Source: Microbulbifer agarilyticus
GTDB lineage: Bacteria; Pseudomonadota; Gammaproteobacteria; Pseudomonadales; Cellvibrionaceae
DNA: 64,000 nt
Direction: 5' to 3'
NCBI RefSeq assembly: GCF_001999945.1
Contig: NZ_CP019650.1
Span: 1,612,001-1,676,000 of the forward strand
Shown: positions 8,602 to 18,388 of the stretch, one piece after another
How positions within the stretch are numbered: position 1 is the first letter of the stretch
Layout of the letters: each line of letters opens with the position of its first letter
Program-made: the position numbers and the translations under genes
The notes under the pieces: model-generated
What the model was told of the DNA's origin: nothing
Seen by the model: only the letters and a program-made list of their open reading frames with translations
Databases searched by the model: none

Positions 8602-9078
8602 TCAGCTCGATTGGCCCTCTTTAACCGCCCGCCGACACCCATAAGCAAACACAAACCCAGCAACCAAGCCCGCCAAACATTGCCCCAGAAGCCCCCATGT
8701 GTCTCGCGTACTAGCGATCAGACTCACATGAAAAATCGGATGCATCGCTGCAAAGAAAGCCAAATAAGCAAGCACTCCACCAACAGGGTAAACAACCGCA
8801 GCAGGCAAGCCGGTAAAACGGCGCAGCAAGCCCATCACCAAAAAGCCGATTGCCAGCCCGACGGCAATAACCGTTCCGTAACCGGGCAGCAGCCCGGCGA
8901 TATCCCGCCCAGTAGCCACCAATCGATCTTGCCAGCCAATCTGCACGCCGAGTTCAGTCAGGCCAGACAAAACCACCTGAGTATGAATGATGCTGCTTAA
9001 CAGGAAGGCAACGACTACCGCCATCAGGTAAGACAGGAAGACCACCGATTTGCGGATCGCAGTTTTTTCTTTTTTCAT
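8602..9078 (-). CDS. Hypothetical four-pass membrane protein
   Basis: 158 residues from the ATG at 9078 (MKKEKTAIRKS), chosen because it places a charged N-terminus directly before the first hydrophobic segment; the open frame extends 18 codons further. Four hydrophobic segments are visible at about residues 11-30, 55-82, 90-108 and 128-148, the third pair separated by MHPIFHVSL. No recognised domain. Isolated on the minus strand between tRNA-Ser and the sugar dehydrogenase gene. Function unknown. Confidence 0.65.
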   Translation of the reverse strand: MKKEKTAIRKSVVFLSYLMAVVVAFLLSSIIHTQVVLSGLTELGVQIGWQDRLVATGRDIAGLLPGYGTVIAVGLAIGFLVMGLLRRFTGLPAAVVYPVGGVLAYLAFFAAMHPIFHVSLIASTRDTWGLLGQCLAGLVAGFVFAYGCRRAVKEGQSS

Positions 9079-9227
9079 GCTTGCGACTATGTCACAACTT
9101 TCCCGCTGCGCGAAGTGCCTGCAGCCCAGCACAGCCTTCAGTGGGGGCGCATGAGTCGCAGTTTCATCCCCTGTAGTGGTTACGGGTTCTGCGTTATAGT
9201 TTTCGGAACAATAAATGGAGTGCGCAA

Positions 9228-10370
9228 GTGCTAAATAGAATCCGTGTATGGGCGGGCCTTATGTCCCTCGCTCTATGTTCCGCCCTCGCAGTGGCTGCCC
9301 CCCCGCACGATGTACCGGTGCGAGAGGCGATCAACAGTGATGCCTTTACGATTACCGAGTTGAATACAGACTTGCAGCTGCCCTGGGGGCTGTCTTTCCT
9401 GCCCGATGGCCGCATGCTGGTGGCCGAGCGTGGTGGGCGCCTGGTAATGCTGGATGCGGACGGCGGTAACCTGCGTGAGATTGCCGGGCTTCCGGAGGTC
9501 TACGTAAAAGGGCAGGGCGGCCTGTTTGAAGTGCTGCCGGCTCCCGACTTTGCGCAAACCGGTGAAGTGTTTGTCTCTTATGCGCACGGCACCGACAAGG
9601 CCAACGGCACACGTATTAGTCGGGCTACCCTGCGTGACGGTCGGCTGCAGGATCTGCAGCCGATATTCACTGTCGAACCATTCAAGAATACTCCGGTGCA
9701 TTTTGGTGGGCGTATGGCCTTCCTGCCCGATGGCACCTTATTGCTGACAACCGGCGACGGTTTCGATATGCGCGAGGATGCGCAAAAGTTGGATGGCCTG
9801 CTGGGTAAGGTCGTGCGAATTAATCGCGATGGCAGTGTGCCGGCGGACAACCCCTACGCGAGTAGCCAGGGTGCTGGTGCAAAGGTTTGGACCTATGGCC
9901 ATCGCAACCCGCAGGGGCTGGTGTACGACGCGGCCAGCGACAGCGTAATAATGCATGAGCATGGTCCTGCCGGAGGCGACGAGGTCAATATCCTGCAGGC
10001 GGGCAAAAATTACGGCTGGCCAGTTGCCACCTACGGCAAGGATTACTCGGGTGCAATTATTTCACCGTTTACCGAGTACGAGGGTATGGAGCCGCCTCTG
10101 ATGCACTGGACTCCGTCCATCGCCCCGGCAGGCCTTGCCATTTACCGCGGCGAGCTGTTTCCGCAGTGGGATGGCGATCTGCTGGTGGCGGCACTGGCTG
10201 GTCGCCATTTGCGGCTGGTGGAGATGGAAGGTGGCAAGCCTATTGCACAGCAGGAACTGATTGCGGATCTCGAAGAGCGCATTCGTGATGTACGGGTGGG
10301 GCAGGATGGTGCCATTTACCTGTTGACCGATAGCGACCAGGGCAAGTTGCTAAAGCTCCAGCCTCGTTGA
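9228..10370 (+). CDS. Secreted PQQ-dependent sugar dehydrogenase (YliI/Asd type)
   Basis: Soluble periplasmic beta-propeller aldose dehydrogenase that oxidises sugars with PQQ. 380 residues from a GTG start with GGAG seven bases upstream. Signal peptide about residues 1-24 (cleavage near AVA-APP). Family signatures: LPWGLSFLPDGRMLVAER near the N-terminus, HFGGRMAFLPDGTLLLTTGD, TYGHRNPQGLVYD and EHGPAGGDEVNILQAGKNYGWP, which hold the PQQ- and calcium-contacting residues. No PQQ biosynthesis genes lie in this window, so cofactor supply is unproven here. 51 bp upstream of the amidohydrolase gene on the same strand. Confidence 0.88.
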   Translation: MLNRIRVWAGLMSLALCSALAVAAPPHDVPVREAINSDAFTITELNTDLQLPWGLSFLPDGRMLVAERGGRLVMLDADGGNLREIAGLPEVYVKGQGGLFEVLPAPDFAQTGEVFVSYAHGTDKANGTRISRATLRDGRLQDLQPIFTVEPFKNTPVHFGGRMAFLPDGTLLLTTGDGFDMREDAQKLDGLLGKVVRINRDGSVPADNPYASSQGAGAKVWTYGHRNPQGLVYDAASDSVIMHEHGPAGGDEVNILQAGKNYGWPVATYGKDYSGAIISPFTEYEGMEPPLMHWTPSIAPAGLAIYRGELFPQWDGDLLVAALAGRHLRLVEMEGGKPIAQQELIADLEERIRDVRVGQDGAIYLLTDSDQGKLLKLQPR

Positions 10371-10421
10371 TCACAACAAATACCCACTGACGATAATTAA
10401 ACAACGCATCCAGGGGCTTAA

Positions 10422-11699
10422 ATGTCACTAAAAACTTACCTTCAGCGCTCTGCCATCGTGCTCGGTTTATTCAGCACCCCAGCGCTGGCGATTACTCACA
10501 TTAGCGCCGACCGCATGATCGATGTGGAAACCGGCAAGGTTATCGAAGCCCCGGTGGTTACCGTGGACGGCAACCGCATCACGGCGGTGACGGCCAATGG
10601 GGAAGTGCCAGAGGGCGCGATTCGCCTGCCAGGCACTACTTTGGTGCCTGGGTTGATGGATATGCACGTACATCTCACGGGAGATGCGCATACCCATGGC
10701 TACCGACGTTTGGCGGTATCTTCTGTGCGCTCGGCGCTTACCGGGGCCAAGAATGCGCGTATCTCGCTGGACAAAGGTTTTACCACCATGCGCAACCTGG
10801 GTGCGGGTGGCTATGCGGATGTGGCACTGCGGGATGCGATTAATGATGGCGATATTCCGGGGCCGCGTCTGTTCGTTTCCGGCCCATCGATCGGCATTAC
10901 CGGTGGTCACTGCGATAACAACCTGCTTCCGGTGGAATACGATGCGGTTGGCGGCGGTGTTGCCGATGGTCCCTGGGCGGTTCGTGCCAAGGTGCGTGAA
11001 AACCTGAAGTACGGAGCGGACCTGATCAAGCTCTGCGCCACCGGTGGCGTCATGTCCAAGGGCACCGAGCCGGGCGCCCAGCAGCTGGCACTTGAAGAAA
11101 TGCAGGCGGCGGTGACCGAGGCGCACAACCGCGGCACTACCGTGGCGGCACATGCGCACGGCACTGCCGGTATTAAGGCTGCTATTCGTGCGGGTGTGGA
11201 TTCGGTAGAGCACGCCAGCTTTCTGGATAAAGAAGCGATCCGCTTGGCGAAAAAGCACGGCACCGTATTGTCCATGGATATATACGTAACCGAGTACATT
11301 CTGTCCGAGGGCGAGAAGGCGGGTATTCTGCCGGAGAGCCTGGAGAAGGAGCGTCGTGTTGGTGGCAAGCAACGCGAGAGCTTCCGCTACGCGGTGGAAG
11401 AGGGCGTGAAAATGGTATTCGGCTCCGATGCAGCGGTATATCCGCACGGCCAGAATGCGCGCCAGTTCTCCCGTATGGTGACCTTCGGTATGACGCCGCT
11501 GCAGGCCTTACAGGCTTCTACCATCAATGCGGCTGAACTGCTTGGTAAACAGGAAGACTTGGGCAGTATCCGCGTGGGTAAGCTTGCGGACTTGGTCGCG
11601 GTATCGGGTAACCCGCTGGAAGATATTTCCGTAATGGAAAACGTGCAGTTTGTGATGAAGGATGGCAAAGTATTTAAAAATACACTGAAGAACTTCTAA
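10422..11699 (+). CDS. Exported metal-dependent amidohydrolase (Xaa-Pro/Xaa-Arg dipeptidase-like)
   Basis: Binuclear zinc hydrolase of the amidohydrolase superfamily. 425 residues, with a signal peptide of about 23 residues ending PALA, so periplasmic or extracellular. Metal and catalytic positions are intact: H82 and H84 (MDMHVHLTGD), carboxylated-lysine candidate K203 (LIKLCATGG), H244/H246 (AAHAHG), H264 (SVEHASF) and D336 (FGSDAAVYPHG). Overall it resembles bacterial carboxypeptidase/prolidase-like members of the imidazolonepropionase-related group. The substrate is not determinable. It follows the sugar dehydrogenase and ends at a strong terminator. Confidence 0.85.
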   Translation: MSLKTYLQRSAIVLGLFSTPALAITHISADRMIDVETGKVIEAPVVTVDGNRITAVTANGEVPEGAIRLPGTTLVPGLMDMHVHLTGDAHTHGYRRLAVSSVRSALTGAKNARISLDKGFTTMRNLGAGGYADVALRDAINDGDIPGPRLFVSGPSIGITGGHCDNNLLPVEYDAVGGGVADGPWAVRAKVRENLKYGADLIKLCATGGVMSKGTEPGAQQLALEEMQAAVTEAHNRGTTVAAHAHGTAGIKAAIRAGVDSVEHASFLDKEAIRLAKKHGTVLSMDIYVTEYILSEGEKAGILPESLEKERRVGGKQRESFRYAVEEGVKMVFGSDAAVYPHGQNARQFSRMVTFGMTPLQALQASTINAAELLGKQEDLGSIRVGKLADLVAVSGNPLEDISVMENVQFVMKDGKVFKNTLKNF

Positions 11700-11714
11700 G
11701 CCTTCATTAGCCAA

Positions 11715-11765
11715 AAAAAGGCCGGTGGGCAACTCAATTTAGAGTTGTCTCCCGGCCTTTTTTGT
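11715..11765 (+). terminator. Intrinsic terminator between amidohydrolase and sulfatase genes
   Basis: A long hairpin: GGCCGG pairs with CCGGCC around an inner CAACTC/GAGTTG stem, A-tract on the left and T-tract on the right. It can serve both convergent genes. Confidence 0.88.
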
Positions 11766-11802
11766 ATGCATGACTTTTTCTTGCAGAGAAGAATAGGGAA
11801 AG

Positions 11803-13512
11803 TCAGTGCCCCCAATCACCTACCTTGTCTGATCCGGGCAAATAGAATTCGAGATAACTTTCTACCGAAAAAGGTAGTTCTTCGGTCACTTGCTTGACCC
11901 GCTCGGCGATCGCTTTGGTTTCCGGGCGCGCATTGGCGAGTCCGGTGTAGGGGATGCCTTTGGCGTTCGGCACATCCGGGTATTTCTTCTTCATCAGTTC
12001 GTGTCGGGCAACCATCCGGTTAAACTGACCCTGGGTATGAATTAGTGGGGTCAGCTGCGGATTTTCTTCCCGGGGGTCCATGTACAGGTCGAAATAGGCC
12101 TCGGGCATACCGGATGCGGCCACATCACCGGCACCGATCCAGTGGCGCTTATAGCGGCCCTTTACTGTGGCACCGAGTTCGTGCCCCGCGTAGATAAATA
12201 CATAGTCTCGCCGGCTATGTGTGTCGCCCTTGAGCAGTAGGGCGGTTTGGTCGAGACCATCCACCACGCGGTCGGTTGGGATATTGTCCTTGGCGCCGCC
12301 AAGGCGGGCAAAGGTGGTGTAGAGGTCGGTGACGTGAATGATGTCGCCGACCGTTTGCCCCTGCTCAATCATCCCGGGCCACCAGGCAAATGCCGGCACT
12401 CGCACGCCCCCTTCTGTGAAGTCACCCTTGCCGCCGCGATACAGCATCGGCAGCATGCCCCAGCCCGTAGGTGGGCTGTGCACCATCGGGCCGTTATCCG
12501 CCATGGCGATAAACAGGGTGTTTTCTGCAATGCCCAGTGTTTTGAGCTCTTCCATCAGCTGGCCAACGAAATCGTCTACTGCGGGAAAGGCGTCGGCGAC
12601 CATCAGGCCAGCAACGGAATTTTTGGGATTGTAGACGGCGAGGAAGTTGAGAAAGTTGGGCCAGTAGGCCACGAAAAAGGGTTTTTTCGCTTCTGCATTG
12701 CGCCGAATAAAGTCGATGGTGCGACGCTCTGCCTCCGGGTCAAACTTGGCAAAACATTCGTTGGATGTACCGCACCACTCTTTACCTTGTTCTCCTTTTT
12801 TACCCTCAATATTCATTACCCAGCCCTCGGGAATTAGTCCGGGGGTGTCCAGGCGATAGGGGTCGGGCGGGTAGATCTCAGGGGCGAATCCCAGTACTGC
12901 ATTTACCGCGTTGGCCTGCGGGTTATACAGGGAGGTGATTTGGTTCATGGGGGTAAACAGCGCTTCATCAAAACCCTGGTTGTGCAGATAGCTTTCTTCA
13001 ATGTCCCCAAGGTGCGCTTTGCCGAAGAATGCGGTGGCGTAGCCGTTTTTGGACAGTACCTCGGCGATGGTGACTTCTTCCTCGCGCATGCCGGAAAACT
13101 CATGGGGCATACCGACAACTCCCATACCGTGGCGTACCGGGTGCCGTCCGGTGAGGAAGGCGGCGCGCGTGGGTGTACAGGAGGGCTCGCTGTACATGCG
13201 CGTGAAATTGATACCCTCGGCAGCCAATTTGTTGATGTTTGGCGTGGTGTAGCCGAAGTTCTTTTGCAGGGCAGGGAAGCCCACGGCGCCAAATGCGGTG
13301 TCGTCCCACAGTAGGTAAACGATATTGGGCGGTTGCCCATATTTTTGTCGTAACTGCTGCAGTTTTTGCTCCAGTTCCTGATCTTCCTGTTTCCACTTCT
13401 CGCCGTGTTGTAGCTTCAGCACGTAGTACTCGGCGTCGTGTACGACGTCGTCGGCGAGTGCGGGGAGCGGCAAGAGCATACTCATGAGGAGAAGGGTTGT
13501 GGCGCGCATCAT
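11803..13512 (-). CDS. Secreted sulfatase, Cys-type (arylsulfatase family)
   Basis: Hydrolyses sulfate esters, in marine bacteria commonly on sulfated polysaccharides. 569 residues from the ATG at 13512; the open frame starts 22 codons earlier but that extension is not signal-like. Signal peptide about 1-20 (ending ALA). The formylglycine motif is C112-T-P-T-R, and D70/D71 (WDD) are metal ligands. LTGR and KAHLG downstream are also family motifs. C112 must be oxidised by a formylglycine-generating enzyme or anaerobic sulfatase-maturing enzyme; none is encoded in this window. The substrate is not determinable. Monocistronic and minus-strand. Confidence 0.9.
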   Translation of the reverse strand: MMRATTLLLMSMLLPLPALADDVVHDAEYYVLKLQHGEKWKQEDQELEQKLQQLRQKYGQPPNIVYLLWDDTAFGAVGFPALQKNFGYTTPNINKLAAEGINFTRMYSEPSCTPTRAAFLTGRHPVRHGMGVVGMPHEFSGMREEEVTIAEVLSKNGYATAFFGKAHLGDIEESYLHNQGFDEALFTPMNQITSLYNPQANAVNAVLGFAPEIYPPDPYRLDTPGLIPEGWVMNIEGKKGEQGKEWCGTSNECFAKFDPEAERRTIDFIRRNAEAKKPFFVAYWPNFLNFLAVYNPKNSVAGLMVADAFPAVDDFVGQLMEELKTLGIAENTLFIAMADNGPMVHSPPTGWGMLPMLYRGGKGDFTEGGVRVPAFAWWPGMIEQGQTVGDIIHVTDLYTTFARLGGAKDNIPTDRVVDGLDQTALLLKGDTHSRRDYVFIYAGHELGATVKGRYKRHWIGAGDVAASGMPEAYFDLYMDPREENPQLTPLIHTQGQFNRMVARHELMKKKYPDVPNAKGIPYTGLANARPETKAIAERVKQVTEELPFSVESYLEFYLPGSDKVGDWGH

Positions 13513-13730
13513 AGTGTTATTTCCCGTACCTGCTGGTGAATGATTGGTAGCGACTTCGCAAACAATGAAAAGGCGCACATCATCAGGCGCTTACCGAAGG
13601 AGATAACGGGTGGAGTTAACCCAACGCTAGCAGGCTAACTTTAGGAAACTGTGGGGCAGGTGAGCGGAGTCGGGCGCCAGTTGGCCGTTTGTATGCTGTA
13701 AATGCGGAATTGGAGAGATGGCAGAAAAGC

Positions 13731-13766
13731 AAAAGGCCCGCGGATTACCATCCGCGGGCCTTTTTT
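13731..13766 (-). terminator. Intrinsic terminator of the minus-strand RND operon
   Basis: GGCCCGCGGAT pairs with ATCCGCGGGCC around a four-base loop, with AAAA and TTTTTT flanks. It lies 19 bp downstream of the permease stop. Confidence 0.88.
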
Positions 13767-13784
13767 ACACTGCAGTTGAACCGG

Positions 13785-16700
13785 TCAGACTTCGGTGGCT
13801 GGCGTCTGGGGGCTGCCCGTCAGCTTCCGCTTAACCGCATTTTTGATGCGAGATGTGAGGTTGCTGATATCAACACCAATACCGTACATGGCCGGCACCA
13901 GCAGCAGGGTGACGAAGAACGCCACGAATACACCGAATGCCAGGGCTACCACGATGGGCTGCAGGAAGGCGGCCTGAATACTGCGCTCCAGCATCATCGG
14001 CAGCAGGCCGACAATGGTGGTGACGGTGGTCAGCAGGATCGGGCGGAAACGCGCCACGCCCGCTTCGACCACCGCTTTGATGGGCTCCATGCCTTTCTCC
14101 CGCAGGCGATTACAGTGGTCCATCAATACCAGGTTGTCGTTAACCACTACCCCGGCCGCCGCGGCGATACCGAAGTAACTGAAGATGGCCATTGTCATCC
14201 CCATCACACCGTGGCCCAGGATCGCGCCGACAAATGCGAAGGGGATCGCGATCAGGATCAGGATGGGCTGGAAGTAGCTGCGGAATGCCACCGCCAGCAG
14301 GCTGTACATGGCGAAGAATGCCATGGTGTACAGGCCGAGCACTTCCTGGATAAAGCGTTTTTCGCCTTCGGCCTGACCCACCGCACCGCGCACGATACCG
14401 GGATAGCGGGCTTCCCAGTCCGGGAAAAAGTTTTCATTCAGGTCCTTCATGATGTCGCCGCGCACATCGTCTTTCAGGTCCGCCATCACACGGGCGGCAC
14501 GGTTGCCGTTCCAGCGCTGAATGCGCTTGATGCCCGGTGCGTATTCCAGATCGGCGACGGCCAGCAGTGGCACTTCACGGCCATCACTGGTGCGTACACG
14601 GAAGTCCTTCAGGCTTTCAATGGAGCGGCGAGACTCCAGCGGGTAGCGCACCATGACTTTTACGTCCTGGCCACCGCGCGGCAGGCGCTGCACTTCTTCA
14701 CCAAAGTACGCCTGGCGCACCTGACGATTGACTTCTGCCAGGGTCAGGCCAAGTTTGGTGGCGCCGGGCTTCAGGTCGATACGGATTTCTTCCGAGGCAC
14801 CTTCCAGATTGTTGCGCACGTCGTAGAGACTTTCGTAGGTACGCAGCTGGGCTTCCAGTTCGGCGGTGGCATCGCGCAGCACGTCGAGGTCCGGGTGGCG
14901 AATGGAGAGTTCAAAGCCCGGTCCGTTGTTGTTGAACGAGTACTGTACGGATACCTCTTTCGCGTCTGGGATCTCGCCGAGCAGTTCACGCAGGCGCAGT
15001 GCGGCGTCCTTGGCGGTCATGTCGCGGGTTTCTGGCGGTGCCAGCTGCACAATGGCCATAACACTGTCGCGGCGTGAGCGGGTGTACCAGTTCTCGATCA
15101 GTGCGCCTTCGCCATTGGTGCGCTGATTGACCTCTTCTTCCAGGCGCTTTTCCGCATCCTGAAGCTGGGCGAGAATTTCCAGGGCGCGGCTGTAGGGCGC
15201 GCCCTCTGGCATGACCACGTTCACGATAATCTGGTCGGATTCGATTTCCGGCATGAAACTTTTCTTCACCCAGCCGTTACCGAATGCGCCAAAGCCGATA
15301 AACATCGCTCCTACAAAAATGCTCAAGGTGAGGTAGCGGCGTCCCACAGCCCACTGGCCAATACGGCGATAGTGGTTCTGGGCAACGTACACAATACCGT
15401 TGGCAATTTTCTGCTGCAGGCGGCCGAAGCGGCCCGGGTTTTCCCGCGGCTTCAGGTTGTTAAGGTGCGCGGGCAAGATAAACAGCGACTCGATCAGGGA
15501 GAACAGCAGGGCAAGGATTACCACCCAGGTAATATGACGGGTGAACTCACTGGTAGATCCACTGATAAAAATCCATGGAAGGAAGGCGAGGATGGTGGTC
15601 AGTACCGCGAAGATAACCGGCTTCGCCACCAACTGGGTGCCTAGGGTTGCCGCACTCAGGCTATTACCGCGGTGTTCAGGGTTGTGGGATTCCGTATGGA
15701 TGCTTTCGCCCACCACAATCGCGTCGTCCACCACGATGCCGAGTACCAGCAGGAACGCGAAGGTAGACAGCATATTCAGGGAAACACCAACGCTCGGCAG
15801 CAGTACAAAGGCGCCGGCGTAGGCGGTACCAATACCCACCGATACCCAGAATGCCACCTTGGGGCGCAGGCTGAACACCAGTACCAGCAATACCAGCAGC
15901 AGACCCATAAAGGCAGAGCTACTGATGGTTTCCATACGGCCTTTAAATTCTTCTGCGTTATCGGTCCACAGTGTCAGCTCGGCACCTGCGGGCAGGGTCT
16001 TCTTCCGCTCGGCGATCCATTTGCGAATGGAGTCGGAGGCGGTAACGATATCCATGGTCTCGGTGCTCATGACCTGCAGCAGCACCGCCGGCTCACCATT
16101 CAGGGTGGCCAGGATCTCGTTGTCTTCAAAGCCGTCTACAACCGTGGCCACATCGCCCACGCGGATGGTGCCGCCATCGGCGGTCTGGCGGACGATGATG
16201 TTGGCAAACTCCTGTTCGGTGTCTGCCTGCTTGCGTACCTTTAGCTGATAGGCGCCGACTTCGGTACGCACGGTACCAGCGGACTGATTAATGGAGTTGG
16301 CGCGGATGGCATCGGCAAGTTCCTGGAAGGTCATGCCGTAGCGGCGCAGGGCCTGCTCGCTGACCTCGATGGAGACTTCTTCCATGCGCGTGCCAAACAG
16401 CTGCACGATGGAAATTGCGGGTAGGGTGGCGACTTCGCGGCGCAGTTGTTCGGCCAGGCGCTTCAGCTCGCGCTCGCTCAGGTCACCGTGTACCGCGACG
16501 CGGATAAATTCCTGGCGGTTAACCCACTGGTGTACCTGCGGTGGCTCAATACCGCGGGGGAATGAAGAAATACCGTCCACGCGGATTTTTACATCGTTCA
16601 TAAAACGGGAAAAATCAACGGTGGTTTCGGCGAGGATATACACGCCGCCATACCCCTCGGCGGAGGTGGAGCGAATCCATTCAATATTGTCGAGCTCGCT

Positions 16701-16916
16701 CACTGCTTCTTCGATACGCGAGACGATTTGTTCTTCCACTTCCTGTGGTGCAGCGCCGGGCCAGGACACATTAATCTCAAGCCCCGGGAAGCGAACCTGT
16801 GGGTCCATTTCCCGTTCCATGCTGAAAAAGCCAATAACACCGGCGACAAGGATGCCAATCATGGCGAGGTTGGCGGCAACCCGGTTACTGGCCCACCATG
16901 CGATCAAACTATTCAT
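13785..16916 (-). CDS. RND efflux transporter permease (first system)
   Basis: Proton-driven inner-membrane exporter of the AcrB superfamily. 1043 residues, the expected length. First helix at about 13-33, then a large periplasmic porter loop beginning with FPGLEINVSWPGAAPQEVE. The proton-relay aspartate pair is in LVLGIVVDDAIVVGES in TM4, and the second half repeats the pattern. The adaptor gene lies 12 bp upstream, so they form one operon. There is no outer-membrane channel gene next to it; it probably borrows a TolC-like protein. Sequence style (GIEPPQVHQW in the porter, no long HAE1 motif) suggests the less-characterised RND group rather than AcrB itself. Substrate unknown. Confidence 0.92.
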   Translation of the reverse strand: MNSLIAWWASNRVAANLAMIGILVAGVIGFFSMEREMDPQVRFPGLEINVSWPGAAPQEVEEQIVSRIEEAVSELDNIEWIRSTSAEGYGGVYILAETTVDFSRFMNDVKIRVDGISSFPRGIEPPQVHQWVNRQEFIRVAVHGDLSERELKRLAEQLRREVATLPAISIVQLFGTRMEEVSIEVSEQALRRYGMTFQELADAIRANSINQSAGTVRTEVGAYQLKVRKQADTEQEFANIIVRQTADGGTIRVGDVATVVDGFEDNEILATLNGEPAVLLQVMSTETMDIVTASDSIRKWIAERKKTLPAGAELTLWTDNAEEFKGRMETISSSAFMGLLLVLLVLVFSLRPKVAFWVSVGIGTAYAGAFVLLPSVGVSLNMLSTFAFLLVLGIVVDDAIVVGESIHTESHNPEHRGNSLSAATLGTQLVAKPVIFAVLTTILAFLPWIFISGSTSEFTRHITWVVILALLFSLIESLFILPAHLNNLKPRENPGRFGRLQQKIANGIVYVAQNHYRRIGQWAVGRRYLTLSIFVGAMFIGFGAFGNGWVKKSFMPEIESDQIIVNVVMPEGAPYSRALEILAQLQDAEKRLEEEVNQRTNGEGALIENWYTRSRRDSVMAIVQLAPPETRDMTAKDAALRLRELLGEIPDAKEVSVQYSFNNNGPGFELSIRHPDLDVLRDATAELEAQLRTYESLYDVRNNLEGASEEIRIDLKPGATKLGLTLAEVNRQVRQAYFGEEVQRLPRGGQDVKVMVRYPLESRRSIESLKDFRVRTSDGREVPLLAVADLEYAPGIKRIQRWNGNRAARVMADLKDDVRGDIMKDLNENFFPDWEARYPGIVRGAVGQAEGEKRFIQEVLGLYTMAFFAMYSLLAVAFRSYFQPILILIAIPFAFVGAILGHGVMGMTMAIFSYFGIAAAAGVVVNDNLVLMDHCNRLREKGMEPIKAVVEAGVARFRPILLTTVTTIVGLLPMMLERSIQAAFLQPIVVALAFGVFVAFFVTLLLVPAMYGIGVDISNLTSRIKNAVKRKLTGSPQTPATEV

Positions 16917-16928
16917 GTGTGCGAGTCC

Positions 16929-18104
16929 TTATCGGCGAGCCAGTTGGGTGATTGGCTGAACTTCCATGCCTTCCACCGGGTTAGCAATGGTGGAGGTCAC
17001 AACGCGCTCGCCATCGGCAACACCAGCGGCAAGCACTACGCGGTTTTCGGAAGTGGAAAGTACCTCGACGGTACGAATATTCAGGCGGTTATCCGCGTCA
17101 ACAACGTAGACCTTGTCAGCGCTGCGCAGTGCCTCACGGGGAACCACGATGGCATTGCGTTCCGCGGTGGATGCCGCTTCTGCATTCACAAATAAACCAA
17201 CCGCCAGGGGTACACCATCACTGGCGCCTTTGCCATAAGGGTCGGCAACTTCCGCCACCGCATAAATCAGGCGGGTTTGCTGATCAATCGTTGCCTGGGT
17301 GCGCACTATGCGACCGCTCCACTGCCGCTCATGGCTGCCGACCAGTGCGGAGAGTTTCACTTCCGGACCAGGATTGTTGTCGCCAGCGACGAACCCCAGT
17401 GGCAGGCCGAGTTCCTGCAGCTGGTTGTCGGTCAGGGGAAGACGAATTTCCACACGATCGGTGGCGAATACGCGGCCCAGTGAGGTGCCGGCGGTAACGT
17501 ATTGGCCAACACCCACTTCGCGACTCACCACACGGCCGCGATACGGCAGGTGAATCTTGGTGCGAGCGAGGTCCATTTTTGCATCGGTCAGCGCAGCCTT
17601 GGCGGCACGCAGATTTGCTTCCGCTTCCAGTACTTGCGGTTTGTTAACCTGCAGCGGGGTGGGTTCTTTATTCGGGTTCAGGTTCAACCACTGCTGGCGT
17701 TTGATTGCGGCAGCGGCCTGCGCTTGTAGTAACAGTACTTCTGCTTGTGCTACGCGGGCCTCGGCCTGAGCAGCCTCGAGCTGGTAGTCGGCATCGTCGA
17801 TTTGAATCAGGGTTTCGCCGGCTTCAAAACCTGCGCCTTCCGCAAAGCGGTCCGCGATGGCAGTGATGCGTCCGGATACTTGTGGCGTAAGGTTTATTTC
17901 AGTGTGCGCACGAACTTCCCCTTGTGTCGTTACGCTTAATTGCACCGGTTCGGCACGCGCCTCAGAAGTAACCAGCGAAATCAAACGCTGCTCTTCTTCC
18001 TTCTTTTCAGGCTCCGGTTTTGCTGCGGACATCCATTGTACGGCGCCGAACGAGGCCGCAATTACGAGAACCGGGGCCATCACATTCAAGATTTTTTTCT
18101 TCAT
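16929..18104 (-). CDS. RND efflux periplasmic adaptor (first system)
   Basis: Membrane-fusion protein that links the RND permease to an outer-membrane channel. 391 residues. N-terminal membrane anchor at about 8-24 without a lipobox cysteine. The split biotinyl-lipoyl domain (LTPQVSGRITAIADRFAEG then TKIHLPYRGRVVSREVGVGQYV) flanks a coiled-coil hairpin rich in A, Q and E (about 105-185). The beta-barrel follows. First gene of the minus-strand operon. The 284 bp upstream to rhombosortase hold no recognisable gene. Confidence 0.92.
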   Translation of the reverse strand: MKKKILNVMAPVLVIAASFGAVQWMSAAKPEPEKKEEEQRLISLVTSEARAEPVQLSVTTQGEVRAHTEINLTPQVSGRITAIADRFAEGAGFEAGETLIQIDDADYQLEAAQAEARVAQAEVLLLQAQAAAAIKRQQWLNLNPNKEPTPLQVNKPQVLEAEANLRAAKAALTDAKMDLARTKIHLPYRGRVVSREVGVGQYVTAGTSLGRVFATDRVEIRLPLTDNQLQELGLPLGFVAGDNNPGPEVKLSALVGSHERQWSGRIVRTQATIDQQTRLIYAVAEVADPYGKGASDGVPLAVGLFVNAEAASTAERNAIVVPREALRSADKVYVVDADNRLNIRTVEVLSTSENRVVLAAGVADGERVVTSTIANPVEGMEVQPITQLARR

Positions 18105-18388
18105 CGTTCTATTCGCGTAGTTTCAATTTTTGTGGAATTTGGCGAATGCGACCGAGTTACCGCTGGTGCAATAACCCGATATGAGCACGAAAACCACGGG
18201 CCTTGGAATCTCCAAGGCGCCGAGGTGAGCTGAATCAGCGACCAAAATCCATTTGGGTTGCCTGATTGACGATGTGATGTCTCGAGGTGGATGCAGTGCG
18301 AGTGAAAAAAATTTTGAGCGAGCGTGCTGCTCGTTGAAAAGGGCGCCCGGGAAAGCTTCGATGCGGAATGAGTAGCTGAGGTTTTCGC

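Noticed and set aside
13689..15077. 462-codon open frame on the plus strand opposite the first RND permease
   Set aside because: It lies fully antisense to a clear RND gene, its translation is His/Gln/Gly-rich without a recognisable domain, and no RBS is evident. It reflects codon bias of the sense gene.
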